From DASUPK01 sp963747425 (lineage in GTDB: Bacteria > Actinomycetota > Thermoleophilia > Solirubrobacterales > 70-9): a stretch of 64,000 nt of DNA. The stretch spans positions 62,001 to 126,000 of the forward strand of contig CAVVFJ010000008.1 in assembly GCA_963747425.1 (NCBI GenBank), in the 5' to 3' direction. The notes beneath the pieces were generated by a model. That model was not told the origin of the DNA. It was given only the letters and a program-made list of their open reading frames with translations, and made no database searches. Of the stretch, positions 35,533 to 47,365 are shown piece after piece. Position 1 is the first letter of the stretch; each line of letters starts with the position of its first letter. The position numbers and the translations under genes were made by a program.

Positions 35533-35885
35533 GACAGGATCAGCTTCGCGGCGATGGCTACCAGGAGGCCGGCGAAGAGCAGGGAAATCGCCCGCTCGGG
35601 GATGCGTTGCTGCAGAGCCGTTCCGGCGATCGCTCCGCCGATGGCCGGGATTCCAACGAGGGCGGCGTTCGGTGGATCGACGTTGCCGTAGATCGCCTGC
35701 AGGGAGACCGCCAGCGCGGCGATTACGACGATCGCCATCATGCTCGTGCCGGTTGCCTCGCGCTCTCCGTAGCCCAGCCAGACGATCAGCAGCGGAACTA
35801 TCAGGCTCCCCCCGCCCACTCCGAGGAGGCCGCTGAACGCACCGGCGGCCGTCCCGATCACCGCCAGCTTCAGGGTCCGCGACAT
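35529..35885 (-). CDS. TauE/SafE-family permease, half-size subunit A
   Basis: 118 residues, about four transmembrane helices. It has the same signature as its partner (FSGLLGVGGGSLIVPLLIVW) followed by EREATGTSMMAI. It starts at ATG 35885 in the short divergent region shared with otsB. The two halves are homologous to each other and probably form a heterodimeric transporter, preserving the ancestral duplicated fold unfused. Confidence 0.8.
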   Translation of the reverse strand: MSRTLKLAVIGTAAGAFSGLLGVGGGSLIVPLLIVWLGYGEREATGTSMMAIVVIAALAVSLQAIYGNVDPPNAALVGIPAIGGAIAGTALQQRIPERAISLLFAGLLVAIAAKLILS

Positions 35886-35904
35886 GGCGGGCGATACTAC
35901 GGCG

Positions 35905-36720
35905 ATGGGCTCCCCCGCGACAGACGAGAGCGGCCTCGAGCGGCTGCTTGCCCCCCTCAAAGCGGACCCGAGCCGCTCGGCGATCCTCACCGACGTCGAC
36001 GGCACGATCGCCCCGATCACCCTCCATCCGGCCGAGGCGGCTGTGCCGGAGCGGACGCGGGAGCTGCTGCGGGCGCTGGCCGAGCGCTACGCCCTGGTCG
36101 GCTGCCTCAGCGGCAGGCGGGCCCTGGACGCCCGCCGGATCGTCGGCCTCGATCAGCTGGCGTATTCGGGAAATCACGGCTTCGAGCTCCTCCTCCCGGG
36201 AGAGGACGAGGTGCGGCCCGACCCGTCGCTCGACGGCCACGAGGGGGACGCGCCGCGCTTCGTGGACGGCCTCGACCGCTCGGAGCTCGACCGGGTCGGG
36301 ATCAGGACCGAGGACAAAGGAGCGATCATCGGCCTCCACTGGCGAGGCGCGGAGAACGAGGGCGCCGCAGAGTCGCTGGCCCACGAGATCGCCAGCGAGG
36401 CGGAGTGGCAGGGGCTGATCCCGCACCGGGGACGCAAGGTGCTCGAGATCAGGCCCAACGTCGCGATCAACAAGGGAATCGCCGTGGCGGCTCTGATCCC
36501 CGCGCGTCCCGTGAATGCGGCTCTCTACGGCGGCGACGATCGCACCGATGTCGACGCCTTCGTCGCGCTCCGGACGCTGAAGGACGACGGCCAGCTCCAA
36601 GCCGCGGCGTGCATCGCGGTCGCCTCCGAGGAGTCGCCTCCGGAGGTCTCCGAAGAGGCCGACCTGACGGTCCCCGGGCCGGAGGGCTTCGTTCGGGTAC
36701 TCGAGGCCCTCGCCGAGTAA
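35905..36720 (+). CDS. otsB: Trehalose-6-phosphate phosphatase
   Basis: 271 residues, HAD superfamily. DVDGTIAPI gives the nucleophile Asp and acid Asp; SGRRALDARR, GNHGFE and GGDDRTDVDAF complete the OtsB signature. It dephosphorylates trehalose-6-phosphate to trehalose. ATG 35905 is preferred because GATACT (35893-35898) ends 6 bases before it; ATG 35884 would overlap the start of the opposite permease gene. No otsA is in the window. Confidence 0.88.
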   Translation: MGSPATDESGLERLLAPLKADPSRSAILTDVDGTIAPITLHPAEAAVPERTRELLRALAERYALVGCLSGRRALDARRIVGLDQLAYSGNHGFELLLPGEDEVRPDPSLDGHEGDAPRFVDGLDRSELDRVGIRTEDKGAIIGLHWRGAENEGAAESLAHEIASEAEWQGLIPHRGRKVLEIRPNVAINKGIAVAALIPARPVNAALYGGDDRTDVDAFVALRTLKDDGQLQAAACIAVASEESPPEVSEEADLTVPGPEGFVRVLEALAE

Positions 36721-37268
36721 TGGCCTTCTGCGACCTGCTGCGGATGACGGTTCTGCTCGCCGCCGGCGCGGCCACGGCCCTGGCCGCCGTCACGGTGATC
36801 TCCGTGAGCGGCGCCGACGACACCCTGACGCTGTACGTCGCCGCGGGCTGGTGGATCGTCGCCCTGGTTGGCGGGATCGTCCTGGGGCGCCCTGCCCGTG
36901 CCGCGGAGGCGATGCGCCCGGCCCTGGCGGAGGCGAAGACGGCGACCGCGCTTCCCTCGCTGGGCAATCCGACCCGGGCCGCACTGGCACGGCTCTGGCC
37001 CCTGGCCGCCTTCGCGGTCGTCGCCGGCGGGCTGGGGCTGGTCTTCTCGGGAGTGGCGGCGATCGGGACCGGCTTCGCGCTCGGAGCGGCGCTCGCCCTG
37101 CGCGCCCGTGAGGGAGCGGTGGCCGCCATAGAGGAACGCGACGGCGTGCGCTTCTATGTCGAACCTGGGTCCGCGCTGCAACCGGTCAGGTTGATTCGCA
37201 CGCCCGGCATGCGCCGCGACCGACCCCCTCCCGGGCATCCGCCTCCTCCACCAACCGCCCCCGCGTAA
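36720..37268 (+). CDS. Integral membrane protein of unknown function
   Basis: 182 residues with four hydrophobic segments in two pairs (LLRMTVLLAAGAATALAAVTVI, AAGWWIVALVGGIVLG, LWPLAAFAVVAGGLGLVF, GTGFALGAALAL). A soluble C-terminus ends in a Pro-rich stretch (DRPPPGHPPPPPTAPA). The ATG overlaps the otsB stop by one base (TAATG), so it is co-transcribed with otsB. No known family recognised. Confidence 0.65.
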   Translation: MAFCDLLRMTVLLAAGAATALAAVTVISVSGADDTLTLYVAAGWWIVALVGGIVLGRPARAAEAMRPALAEAKTATALPSLGNPTRAALARLWPLAAFAVVAGGLGLVFSGVAAIGTGFALGAALALRAREGAVAAIEERDGVRFYVEPGSALQPVRLIRTPGMRRDRPPPGHPPPPPTAPA

Positions 37269-37298
37269 CGGGCGCGCGACCCAAAGGCCGCGCGCCCG
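37269..37298. terminator. Terminator between convergent genes
   Basis: CGGGCGCGCG and CGCGCGCCCG form a perfect 10-bp stem with a 10-base loop, starting on the base after the membrane protein stop. It can serve both the otsB operon and the MFS gene from the opposite side. Confidence 0.7.
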
Positions 37299-37308
37299 AC
37301 GCTCGTTT

Positions 37309-38784
37309 CTAGGCTGCCGACGGAGCCGCTTCGGCGCTCGACGCCTCGGCGTTCGACATCTCGACGTGGGCCCTGCTGTCGCGGGTCCGAATCAGGACCA
37401 GGGTTGCGACCACACCCAGCGCGGCGATCACCGCGCCGCCCAGGAACGCGCTCTGGAATCCCTCGGTGAGCGCGTTGGGGAGGCTCGACGTTCCGGTCGC
37501 CATCACGTGATCCGTGCGCGACGTGGCGATCGTGGACAGGACGGCGAGGCCAAGCGCTCCGCCGATCTGCTGCGAGGTGTTGATCAGGCCGCTGGCCAGA
37601 CCCTGCTCGCGGTCCTCCACCCCGGAGACGGCCGCGATCGTCGAGGTGACGAATCCGAACCCGAGCCCGATCGCCGCGAGGAGCGACGGGGCGAGGATGT
37701 CGGTCAGGAAGCCACCGCCGACGGACACCTGGCTGAACCAGAGCAGGCCGGCAGAGACGAAGGCCAGGCCGATCGCGAGGATCGGCTTGAAGCCGAACCG
37801 GGTGACGAGCTGGCCGCCGAGGCCCGCCGCGACGACGATCATCAGCGCCAGCGGCAGGTACGAGAGCCCGGCGTGAATCGCGCTGTAGCCGAGCACCTGC
37901 TGCATGTACAGGGAGATGAAATAGAACATCGAGAACAGCGAGGCGCCCAGCAGCAGGCCGGAGACGTTTGCTCCGGTCAGGGTCCTGAGCCGGAAGATCC
38001 TGAAGGGGACCAGCGGCGCCTTCGAGCGAAGCTCGATTGTGACGAAGATCCCGATCAGGGCCACTGACCCGGCGAGCAGGCTGATGATCTTGGTTGAACC
38101 CCACCCGGAGCTGCTCGCATCCAGGAACGCGTACGCCAGCAGGGAGAGACCGGCCGTGACGCTGACCGCCCCGGCCGCGTCGAAGTGTCGGGTGGCCGAC
38201 TCAGAGCGGCTCTCCGGGATCAGGCCCGGGGTGAACGCAAGCGCGATCGCCGCGACCGGGACGTTGACCCAGAGGACCCACTCCCAGCCAAGCCACTCGG
38301 TGAGGATGCCGCCCAGCAGCACTCCCGCCGCGCCGGCCGAGCCCGCGACGGCGCCCCAGGCCCCGAGGGCCTTGTTGCGCTCGGCGCCGTCCTTGAACAT
38401 CGAGGTGACGATGGACAGGGCTGCAGGGGAGACGATTGCTGCACCCAGGCCCTGTGCGGCTCGCGCCGCGATCAGCTGTCCCTGGGTGGCCGCGAAACCG
38501 GCGGCGAGGGATGCGACCCCGACCACGAGCAGACCGACCATGAAGACCCGCCGCCTGCCGAGCAGGTCGGCCGCCCGGCCGCCGAGCAGCAGGAAGCCTC
38601 CGAAGGCGATCACGTAGGCGTTCACGACCCACGGAAGGTTGGCCTCCGAGAAGTCGAGCCCCTTGCCGATGCTCGGCAGGGCAACGTTGACGATGGACGC
38701 ATCGAGAACCACGATGAACTGAGCTACGCAGAGCAGGATCAACGCGGTCCAGCGACGCTCTAGGTACTCCTGGGCTGTAGTCAT
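37309..38784 (-). CDS. MFS drug exporter, DHA2 (EmrB/QacA) family
   Basis: 491 residues with 14 predicted helices. Family motifs: DASIVNVALPSIGKGLDF in helix 1, LGGRAADLLGRRRVF (motif A) and GAWGAVAGSAGAAGVLLGG (motif C of exporters). It expels drugs or toxic metabolites with proton antiport. GAAAGGAGTCAGGGGG precedes the ATG. The divergent tetR and twin palindromes between the two point to drug-responsive repression. Confidence 0.92.
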   Translation of the reverse strand: MTTAQEYLERRWTALILLCVAQFIVVLDASIVNVALPSIGKGLDFSEANLPWVVNAYVIAFGGFLLLGGRAADLLGRRRVFMVGLLVVGVASLAAGFAATQGQLIAARAAQGLGAAIVSPAALSIVTSMFKDGAERNKALGAWGAVAGSAGAAGVLLGGILTEWLGWEWVLWVNVPVAAIALAFTPGLIPESRSESATRHFDAAGAVSVTAGLSLLAYAFLDASSSGWGSTKIISLLAGSVALIGIFVTIELRSKAPLVPFRIFRLRTLTGANVSGLLLGASLFSMFYFISLYMQQVLGYSAIHAGLSYLPLALMIVVAAGLGGQLVTRFGFKPILAIGLAFVSAGLLWFSQVSVGGGFLTDILAPSLLAAIGLGFGFVTSTIAAVSGVEDREQGLASGLINTSQQIGGALGLAVLSTIATSRTDHVMATGTSSLPNALTEGFQSAFLGGAVIAALGVVATLVLIRTRDSRAHVEMSNAEASSAEAAPSAA

Positions 38785-38879
38785 CCCCCTGACTCCTTTC
38801 GCGATGCGGGGTGTTGGTGCCTTTTCACTCTCACTACGAATGGGATTGGCTCAAATAGACAGGTGAGGTATGCTCCATT

Positions 38880-38929
38880 CGGAACCTGAGTTCCGGTTTC
38901 GTTTAGAACTATACGGAATCTCGATTCCG
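38880..38929. promoter_or_regulatory. Two palindromic operators in the MFS-tetR divergent region
   Basis: CGGAAC-CTGA-GTTCCG (38880-38895) and CGGAAT-CTCG-ATTCCG (38914-38929) are near-identical dyads 34 bp apart. They are probable sites for the adjacent TetR. The second overlaps a possible tetR -10 (TATACG, 38910-38915). Confidence 0.75.
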
Positions 38930-38979
38930 TTTGCGTGCAGCCCGTCACACACGTTCTCACCGACCACCACCCTGGAGCC

Positions 38980-39615
38980 ATGGGACCCACCGCGACCAAG
39001 CAGACCGAGCGACCCGCCCTGCGGGCCGACGCCCGGCGCAATCGCGAGGCGATCCTCGAAGCGGCGCGGCAGGGCTTCGCCGAGCACGGCTTCGACTGTC
39101 AGATGGAGGACATCGCCGCCGGCGCCCGCGTGGGCGTTGGGACCGTGTACCGGCACTTCCCGAACAAGGAGGCCCTCCTCGACGCCCTGGTCGCGGACCG
39201 CTTCGAGACCATGGCGGCGCGCACCGCGGAGGCACTGGAGCACGAGGACGCCTGGGAGGCCTTCTGCGCCCTGATGCGCTGGTCCGCGAAGCTTCAGGCC
39301 GACGACCGCGGGCTCTCGGAGGTGCTGGGATCGCGGCCCCTGGTTGGCGAGGCCGCGGCCGCCAAGTCCGGGCTGATCGAGCTCAGCAACAAGCTGATGA
39401 AGAAGGCTCAGCGGGCGGGCGAGATGCGGAAGGACCTGATGGTCGAGGACATCCCGACCATGATCTGCGGCCTCAGCGCGGTGACCGGCGCGGCCGACGG
39501 CAGCATGCCGGCGATGAACTGGGAGCGGTTCCTCGAGGTGATGCTCGATGGGATGCGCGCCCCCGGCAACGCCAAGCTGCCCCCGCCGCGCGCCCGCCTC
39601 AATCAACCGCGCTAG
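38980..39615 (+). CDS. TetR-family regulator, divergent from the MFS pump
   Basis: 211 residues from ATG 38980 (GTG 38935 would add 15). HTH: NREAILEAARQGFAEHGF and MEDIAAGARVGVGTVYRHFPNKEALLDALV. The C-terminal domain resembles the SbtR-like group (WEAFCALMRWSAKLQADDRGL). It likely represses the MFS gene and itself. Its stop shares the CTAG with the convergent polX stop. Confidence 0.9.
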   Translation: MGPTATKQTERPALRADARRNREAILEAARQGFAEHGFDCQMEDIAAGARVGVGTVYRHFPNKEALLDALVADRFETMAARTAEALEHEDAWEAFCALMRWSAKLQADDRGLSEVLGSRPLVGEAAAAKSGLIELSNKLMKKAQRAGEMRKDLMVEDIPTMICGLSAVTGAADGSMPAMNWERFLEVMLDGMRAPGNAKLPPPRARLNQPR

Positions 39616-41345
39616 CGGCGCGCCCTCTTTCGCAGTGGTGCGAACGAACGCCAGGCGCGCGTGTTCGCGATCTGCTTGGCGCTGAGCCAGGCCCGGCGAG
39701 CCGTGGCGACCGAGTACTGCATGTTCACCAGGGTGTCCGCGCCGTGGGCATCGGTGTTGCAGACGATGCGCACCCCGGCCTCGGCCGCGATCTTGGCGTG
39801 CCCCTCGTTCAGGTCGCGCCGGTTCGGATTGCCGTTGATCTCCATCATCGTGCCTGTGCGCGCCGCGGCCTCCGCGATCCGCTCGATGTCGACGCCGTAG
39901 GGCTCGCGGCGAAGGAGCAGGCGGCCGGTGAGGTGGCCGATGCAGTCGACGAGGGGATGCTCCATCGCCGCGATCACTCGCTCGGTCATCGCCTTCTCGG
40001 AGATCGTGAATGACGTGTGGACGCTGCAGATCACCCAGTCGAGCTCGGCAAGGAGCTCATCGGGGTAGTCGGGTGAGCCATCGAGACCGATGTTGACCTC
40101 GGACCCGGCGAGCAGCCGGAAGCCGCGGGGCGCCGACTCGTTCCAGGCCCGGATCTCCTCGATCCGCTTCGCGAGCTGCCGGGGGGCGACGTCGTTGCCG
40201 AAACCGTGGCTCGCGGAGTGATCGGTGACCGCGAGATACGCGTAGCCGCGCCCGCGCGCCGCATCCGCCATCTCCTCGAGCGAGTTGCGGCCGTCGGAGA
40301 GGGTGGTGTGGCAATGCAGGTCGCCGCGGATGTCGTCGAGGGCGACCAGGTCCGGGAGCTCGCCCGTGTCGCCCGCCTCGATCTCCCCACGGCCCTCCCT
40401 CAGCTCCGGCTCGATATAGGGCAGGCCGAGCAGCTCGTAGACGCCGACCTCGTCGGCGAACTTGTGGACCTTGCGGCCCTCGACCTTGGCGACACCGTTC
40501 TCGCTGACGGAGAGACCGCGCGCCAGCGCCCGCTCTCGCAGCTGCACGTTGTGGGCGGCCGACCCGGTGAAGTGCTGGAGGAGGTTGCCGAACGTCTCCT
40601 CGGCGCCGATTCGGAGGTCGACCTTGAGGCCCGTGTGGGTGAGGACGCTGGCCGCCGCATCGCCGCCGCGCCTCGTCTCGGCCGAGAGGCCGTGCGTCGC
40701 CAGCGCCTCCGCGAGCGCCGCCGGGTCGTCCGTGGTGGCGATCAGGTCGACGTCCTTGCAGGTCTCGGTCCATCGCCTGGCCGAGCCGGCGAGCTCGATT
40801 CTGTTCGCCACGCCGAGCTCGAGCAGGTCGCCGCGGATCTCGTCCGCGACCGGCAGCACGGCCGAGAGCAGCAGCCGCTCTCCGATCCCGTCCTCGGTGA
40901 CTCCCTCGAGGGAGGCGAGGATGTTCTCCTCGGTCTTCGGCCCAAGGCCCCGGATGTCCGCGATCCGGCCCTGCTCGGCGGCCTCCTTGAGCTGCTGGAG
41001 GTTCTCCACCCCCACCTCGTCGTGGATGCGCCGCGCGGTCTTGGCGCCCAGGCCCGGCACGCGGGTCACCTCCACCAGGGTCGCCGGAAACTTGGCCTTC
41101 AGCTTGTCGGCCGAGGGAATGCTCCCCGTCTCGATCAGCGTCTCGATCTTCTGCGCCAGCGTCTTGCCGACTCCGGCCAGCTCCGTGAGCCTTCCCTCCT
41201 CGGCCAGCTGCTCGACCGAGATCGGGCTCTGCGCCACCGTCCGGGCCGCCTCCTGGTAGGCGAGCACCCTGAACCTGTCGGCCCCGTCCAGGTCGTAGAG
41301 GATCCCGAGTTCCCGCAGGGCGGCGGCTATCTCGGCATTGCGCAT
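39612..41345 (-). CDS. polX: DNA polymerase X with PHP exonuclease domain
   Basis: 577 residues. N-terminal helix-hairpin-helix regions (LAGVGKTLAQKI, VPGLGAKTARRI, RGLGPKTEENI) bind DNA. The polymerase active site is Asp198, Asp200 (GSARRWTETCKDVDL) and Asp243. The PHP domain starts near 343 with HCHTTLSDG (His344, His346) and supplies Mn-dependent 3'-5' exonuclease and AP-site cleavage. It acts in gap-filling base-excision repair. TACCTT (41357-41352) ends 6 bases before the ATG. Confidence 0.93.
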   Translation of the reverse strand: MRNAEIAAALRELGILYDLDGADRFRVLAYQEAARTVAQSPISVEQLAEEGRLTELAGVGKTLAQKIETLIETGSIPSADKLKAKFPATLVEVTRVPGLGAKTARRIHDEVGVENLQQLKEAAEQGRIADIRGLGPKTEENILASLEGVTEDGIGERLLLSAVLPVADEIRGDLLELGVANRIELAGSARRWTETCKDVDLIATTDDPAALAEALATHGLSAETRRGGDAAASVLTHTGLKVDLRIGAEETFGNLLQHFTGSAAHNVQLRERALARGLSVSENGVAKVEGRKVHKFADEVGVYELLGLPYIEPELREGRGEIEAGDTGELPDLVALDDIRGDLHCHTTLSDGRNSLEEMADAARGRGYAYLAVTDHSASHGFGNDVAPRQLAKRIEEIRAWNESAPRGFRLLAGSEVNIGLDGSPDYPDELLAELDWVICSVHTSFTISEKAMTERVIAAMEHPLVDCIGHLTGRLLLRREPYGVDIERIAEAAARTGTMMEINGNPNRRDLNEGHAKIAAEAGVRIVCNTDAHGADTLVNMQYSVATARRAWLSAKQIANTRAWRSFAPLRKRARR

Positions 41346-41351
41346 GGCTCA

Positions 41352-41374
41352 AAGGTATTGGTGGCGGCTATCTT
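41352..41374. promoter_or_regulatory. Back-to-back leaderless promoters of polX and ppm1
   Basis: Only 35 bases separate the two start codons. The minus -10 TACCTT (41357-41352) and plus -10 TATCTT (41369-41374) each end 6 bases before their start. Their -35 regions must overlap the opposite promoter, so the two genes probably compete for polymerase. Confidence 0.55.
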
Positions 41375-41380
41375 GCCGCC

Positions 41381-42109
41381 GTGCCCGCAGCCCCTCCCCG
41401 GACGGCGGACGTCTGGGTCATCCTGCCGACCTACGACGAGGCCGAGAACCTCGAGCGGATCGTCGCAGCAGTCGTGGAGCAGCTGCCGCAATCGGGGCGG
41501 GTCCTGGTCGTCGACGACAACTCGCCGGACGGCACCGGTGAGATCGCCGACCGGCTGGCCGCCTCGACCGAGTCGGTCGCCGTTCTTCACCGGGATCGGA
41601 AGGAGGGGCTGGGACCGGCCTACCTGGCGGGCTTCCGGGTGGCATTGGACGCCGGCGCCGAGCGGATCATCGAGATGGACGCCGACTTCTCCCACGATCC
41701 CGCATACCTGCCGAGGCTGATCGAGGCGACCGAGCGCGCGGACCTGTCGATCGGCTCCAGATACGTCCCGGGCGGGGGGATCACCGACTGGGGACCGATG
41801 AGGCGCTTCATCAGCCGAGGGGGAAGCGCCTACGCGCGTGCCGCTCTGGGCCTGCGGGTCCGCGACCTGACCGGTGGCTTCAAGTGCTTTCGCCGCGTCG
41901 TGCTCGAGACAATCGACCTGGACACGATCGAGGCCAGGGGCTACGCCTTCCAGGTCGAGACGACCTACCGCGCGATCAAGGCTGGCTTCCGGGTCGTGGA
42001 GGTGCCGATCGTCTTCAAGGACCGGGCCGACGGGACATCGAAGATGAGCAAGTCGATCGTCGCGGAGGCGATGTGGCGGGTGCCCGCGATGCGCTTCAGT
42101 CGCCGCTAG
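41381..42109 (+). CDS. ppm1: Polyprenol-phosphate mannosyltransferase (GT2)
   Basis: 242 residues. GT2 motifs: ILPTYDEAENLERIV, VVDDNSPDGTGEIAD, the DXD-like MDADFSHDP, GSRYVPGG and ARGYAFQVE. It transfers mannose from GDP-mannose to polyprenyl phosphate, the donor for GT-C enzymes such as the GT87 protein at 22.5 kb. It lacks membrane helices, like the soluble catalytic domain of mycobacterial Ppm1. GTG 41381 follows TATCTT by 6 bases. Confidence 0.88.
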   Translation: MPAAPPRTADVWVILPTYDEAENLERIVAAVVEQLPQSGRVLVVDDNSPDGTGEIADRLAASTESVAVLHRDRKEGLGPAYLAGFRVALDAGAERIIEMDADFSHDPAYLPRLIEATERADLSIGSRYVPGGGITDWGPMRRFISRGGSAYARAALGLRVRDLTGGFKCFRRVVLETIDLDTIEARGYAFQVETTYRAIKAGFRVVEVPIVFKDRADGTSKMSKSIVAEAMWRVPAMRFSRR

Positions 42110-42148
42110 CCTCGCTTCACTTTGTATAGTAACGGTGGACCGCGAGGC

Positions 42149-42154
42149 TAGACT
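42149..42154 (+). promoter_or_regulatory. Thioredoxin -10 box
   Basis: TAGACT lies 37 bases before the start. Unlike many neighbours, this gene has a leader with a ribosome site (AGGAG near 42181). Confidence 0.45.
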
Positions 42155-42191
42155 GAACAGCGGACCTTTCACCACTACCTAGGAGACCACC

Positions 42192-42518
42192 GTGCCGGGC
42201 AAGCTCAACGATGTAACCGACGCCACCTTCCAGTCCGACGTGCTCGACGCCGACGGCCCCGTTCTCGTCGACTTCTGGGCTCCCTGGTGCGGTCCGTGCC
42301 GTGTCGTCCACCCCGTACTCGAGGAGATCGACTCCGAGCGGGAGGACCTCAAGATCGTCAGCCTCAACACGGATGAGAACCCTCAGACCGCGGCCAAGTA
42401 CGAGGTCCTCTCCATCCCGACGATGATCGTCTTCAAGGACGGCGACGTCGCCACCCGGCTGGTCGGGGCGCGCCCGAAGGCACGGCTCGAGTCCGAGCTC
42501 GAGCCGGTTCTCGCTTAG
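42192..42518 (+). CDS. trxA: Thioredoxin
   Basis: 108 residues, single thioredoxin fold. Active site WCGPC (Cys33, Cys36), buried Asp in VDFWAPW and cis-Pro in SIPTMIVFKDG. General disulfide reductase of the cytoplasm. The start is GTG with AGGAG 8 bases upstream. No thioredoxin reductase is nearby. Confidence 0.95.
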   Translation: MPGKLNDVTDATFQSDVLDADGPVLVDFWAPWCGPCRVVHPVLEEIDSEREDLKIVSLNTDENPQTAAKYEVLSIPTMIVFKDGDVATRLVGARPKARLESELEPVLA

Positions 42519-42549
42519 CTCCTGACGTCGAAACCGAGACGATCGTCGA

Positions 42550-42981
42550 CTAGAGGATCTGCTCGCTGACGAAGCCGGCCAGCAGGACGCTGAAGCCCAA
42601 GATCTCAACCAGGATCAGCGCCCACATGTAGGGATGGAGGCCGAGCGGGCCCTCCCCCTCGCGGAACTGGTTATCGGTGTCGCGGCTCAGGCCGTGATAC
42701 GCGTAGCCGAGGATCGCGCTGACGAAGAAGGCGATCACGGCGAAGGCGGCGGTCAGGTTGACGGCGGTGCTCCAGCCCGAGAGCTCGACGAAGGTAGCGA
42801 TCAGGAGCGTCGCGAACGAGTAGAGGAGCGCGGCGCGGTGGGCGACGTCGACGTAGGGATGGGCCAGCCCATCGGGGCTCGACGCCATCTGCCGGTACTT
42901 CCAGACGCCGAGCAGCAGGGCGCCGATGAAGATCAGGCCCGCCGCGAGCAGGACCGCCTTGGTGTCGCCCCCCAGCTCCAT
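42550..42981 (-). CDS. Four-helix membrane protein of unknown function
   Basis: 143 residues with four transmembrane segments (VLLAAGLIFIGALLLGVW, AALLYSFATLLIATFVEL, LTAAFAVIAFFVSAILGYAY, LILVEILGFSVLLAGFV). A short conserved-looking loop (GLSRDTDNQFREGEGP) is cytosolic or periplasmic. No family recognised. It lies 9 bases after the HAD gene and may be co-transcribed with ileS and that gene. Confidence 0.65.
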   Translation of the reverse strand: MELGGDTKAVLLAAGLIFIGALLLGVWKYRQMASSPDGLAHPYVDVAHRAALLYSFATLLIATFVELSGWSTAVNLTAAFAVIAFFVSAILGYAYHGLSRDTDNQFREGEGPLGLHPYMWALILVEILGFSVLLAGFVSEQIL

Positions 42982-42990
42982 CTCAGGAGC

Positions 42991-43653
42991 CTATTCAGCG
43001 GGCCGGAGCGCGCGCACCGTCTCCGGCGTGAGCTCGGTGAGCGAGCCCAGCTGCTCGTCGGCCAGCTCCAGCGCCGCAGGATCGGGCGGGAAGTCCTGGT
43101 TCGGCACCGCGACCACGGCCATTCCGGCGGCGTGGGCGGATCGGATCCCGTTGGTTGAGTCCTCGATCGCCACGCAGGCCGCCGGGTCGACGCTCAGTCT
43201 CTTCGCGGTCTCGAGGTAGACATCCGGAGCGGGTTTGCCCGCTCCGACCTGCTCCGAGGAGACGGTCGCCTGGAACGCGCCGTCGATTCCGGCCAGCTCC
43301 AGCACCAGGTCGATCACGTGCCTGTTGGACGAGGAGGCGAGGCCGAGCGGCCAATCGGCCGCCAGCGACCTGACCGCCTCGACTGCCCCGGGCAGAAGCG
43401 GCAGCTTCTCCCGGTAGGTGTCGGCGACGCGGTCCGCGACCTCCCGGGAGATCTCCTCCGGATCCATCTCGACGCCGAGCCGATCCCGCACGTATTGGGA
43501 CCACTCGACCGAGCTCATTCCCATCATGTCCCGTTGGGCGCCGTCGTGCCAGCGGCCGCCCTTCTCCTCGACGAACCGCTTCCGGACGTCGTCCCAGACG
43601 GCCTCGGAGTCGACGAGCACGCCGTCGAGGTCGAAGATGACCGCGGCGGGCAC
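42991..43653 (-). CDS. HAD-superfamily phosphatase, beta-phosphoglucomutase-like
   Basis: 220 residues. Motif I FDLDGVLVDSEAVW, cap helix region, motif II ASSSNR, motif III GKPAPDVYL and motif IV AIEDSTNGIRSA. The catalytic Asp pair is intact, so it is a sugar-phosphate phosphatase or mutase of subfamily IA. GTG 43653 starts on the base after the ileS stop, so it is translated from the ileS transcript. Confidence 0.87.
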   Translation of the reverse strand: MPAAVIFDLDGVLVDSEAVWDDVRKRFVEEKGGRWHDGAQRDMMGMSSVEWSQYVRDRLGVEMDPEEISREVADRVADTYREKLPLLPGAVEAVRSLAADWPLGLASSSNRHVIDLVLELAGIDGAFQATVSSEQVGAGKPAPDVYLETAKRLSVDPAACVAIEDSTNGIRSAHAAGMAVVAVPNQDFPPDPAALELADEQLGSLTELTPETVRALRPAE

Positions 43654-46827
<3,174 letters not shown>

Positions 46828-46845
46828 GGGGCCGGATTCTCGCAG

Positions 46846-47271
46846 TCAGTCCTTGGGCAGCGTCACCGACCCGTCCTTCTCGATGGTCCAGCTCGGGTTG
46901 TGGGCGACCTCCCACGGGTAGCCGTCAGGATCGATGAAGATGCCCGAGTAGCCGCCATAGAAGGTGTCGCCCGGCTCGCGGCCGATCGTCGCGCCGGCGG
47001 CCCGGGCCTCCTCGATGACCTCGTCCACCTCCTCGTTCGAGCGGGTGTTGTACGCCAGGGCGATGCCGCCCCAACCGGTCCCCTCCTTGACCGCGCTGTC
47101 TTCGGCGAGCTTGGCGCGATCCCAGAGCGATAGGACCAGGCCGCCCGCCTGGAAGAAGGCGACGTCGTCGGCGAGTGCGGCTCCCGTCTTCCAGCCGAGA
47201 GCTTCGTAGAAGCGCCGAGCGCGGTCGAGGTCCGAGGTTCCGAGTGTGATCAGGCTGACTCTCTGTTCCAT
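46846..47271 (-). CDS. VOC-superfamily (glyoxalase/dioxygenase-like) protein
   Basis: 141 residues. Paired betaalphabetabetabeta modules: VSLITLGTSDLDRARRFYEALGW and DTFYGGYSGIFIDPDGYPWEVAHN. Metal-site residues are partly recognisable (Glu in WEVAHN). Enzymatic identity unknown. AGGGAG precedes the ATG. It diverges from the araC-like gene. Confidence 0.8.
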   Translation of the reverse strand: MEQRVSLITLGTSDLDRARRFYEALGWKTGAALADDVAFFQAGGLVLSLWDRAKLAEDSAVKEGTGWGGIALAYNTRSNEEVDEVIEEARAAGATIGREPGDTFYGGYSGIFIDPDGYPWEVAHNPSWTIEKDGSVTLPKD

Positions 47272-47333
47272 TTCGACTCCCTTCCGAAGTTGCGATGTGG
47301 GCCGACCCTAAGCCGCCGCCGCAGCGCGTGCCT

Positions 47334-47359
47334 TGAACATTTCGGACGTTCACTAACTT
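47334..47359 (+). promoter_or_regulatory. AraC-gene promoter with inverted repeat
   Basis: TGAAC-N9-GTTCA (47334-47352) immediately precedes TAACTT (47354-47359), which ends 6 bases before the ATG. The dyad covers the presumed -35 region and could be an autoregulatory site. Confidence 0.5.
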
Positions 47360-47365
47360 GAAGCG

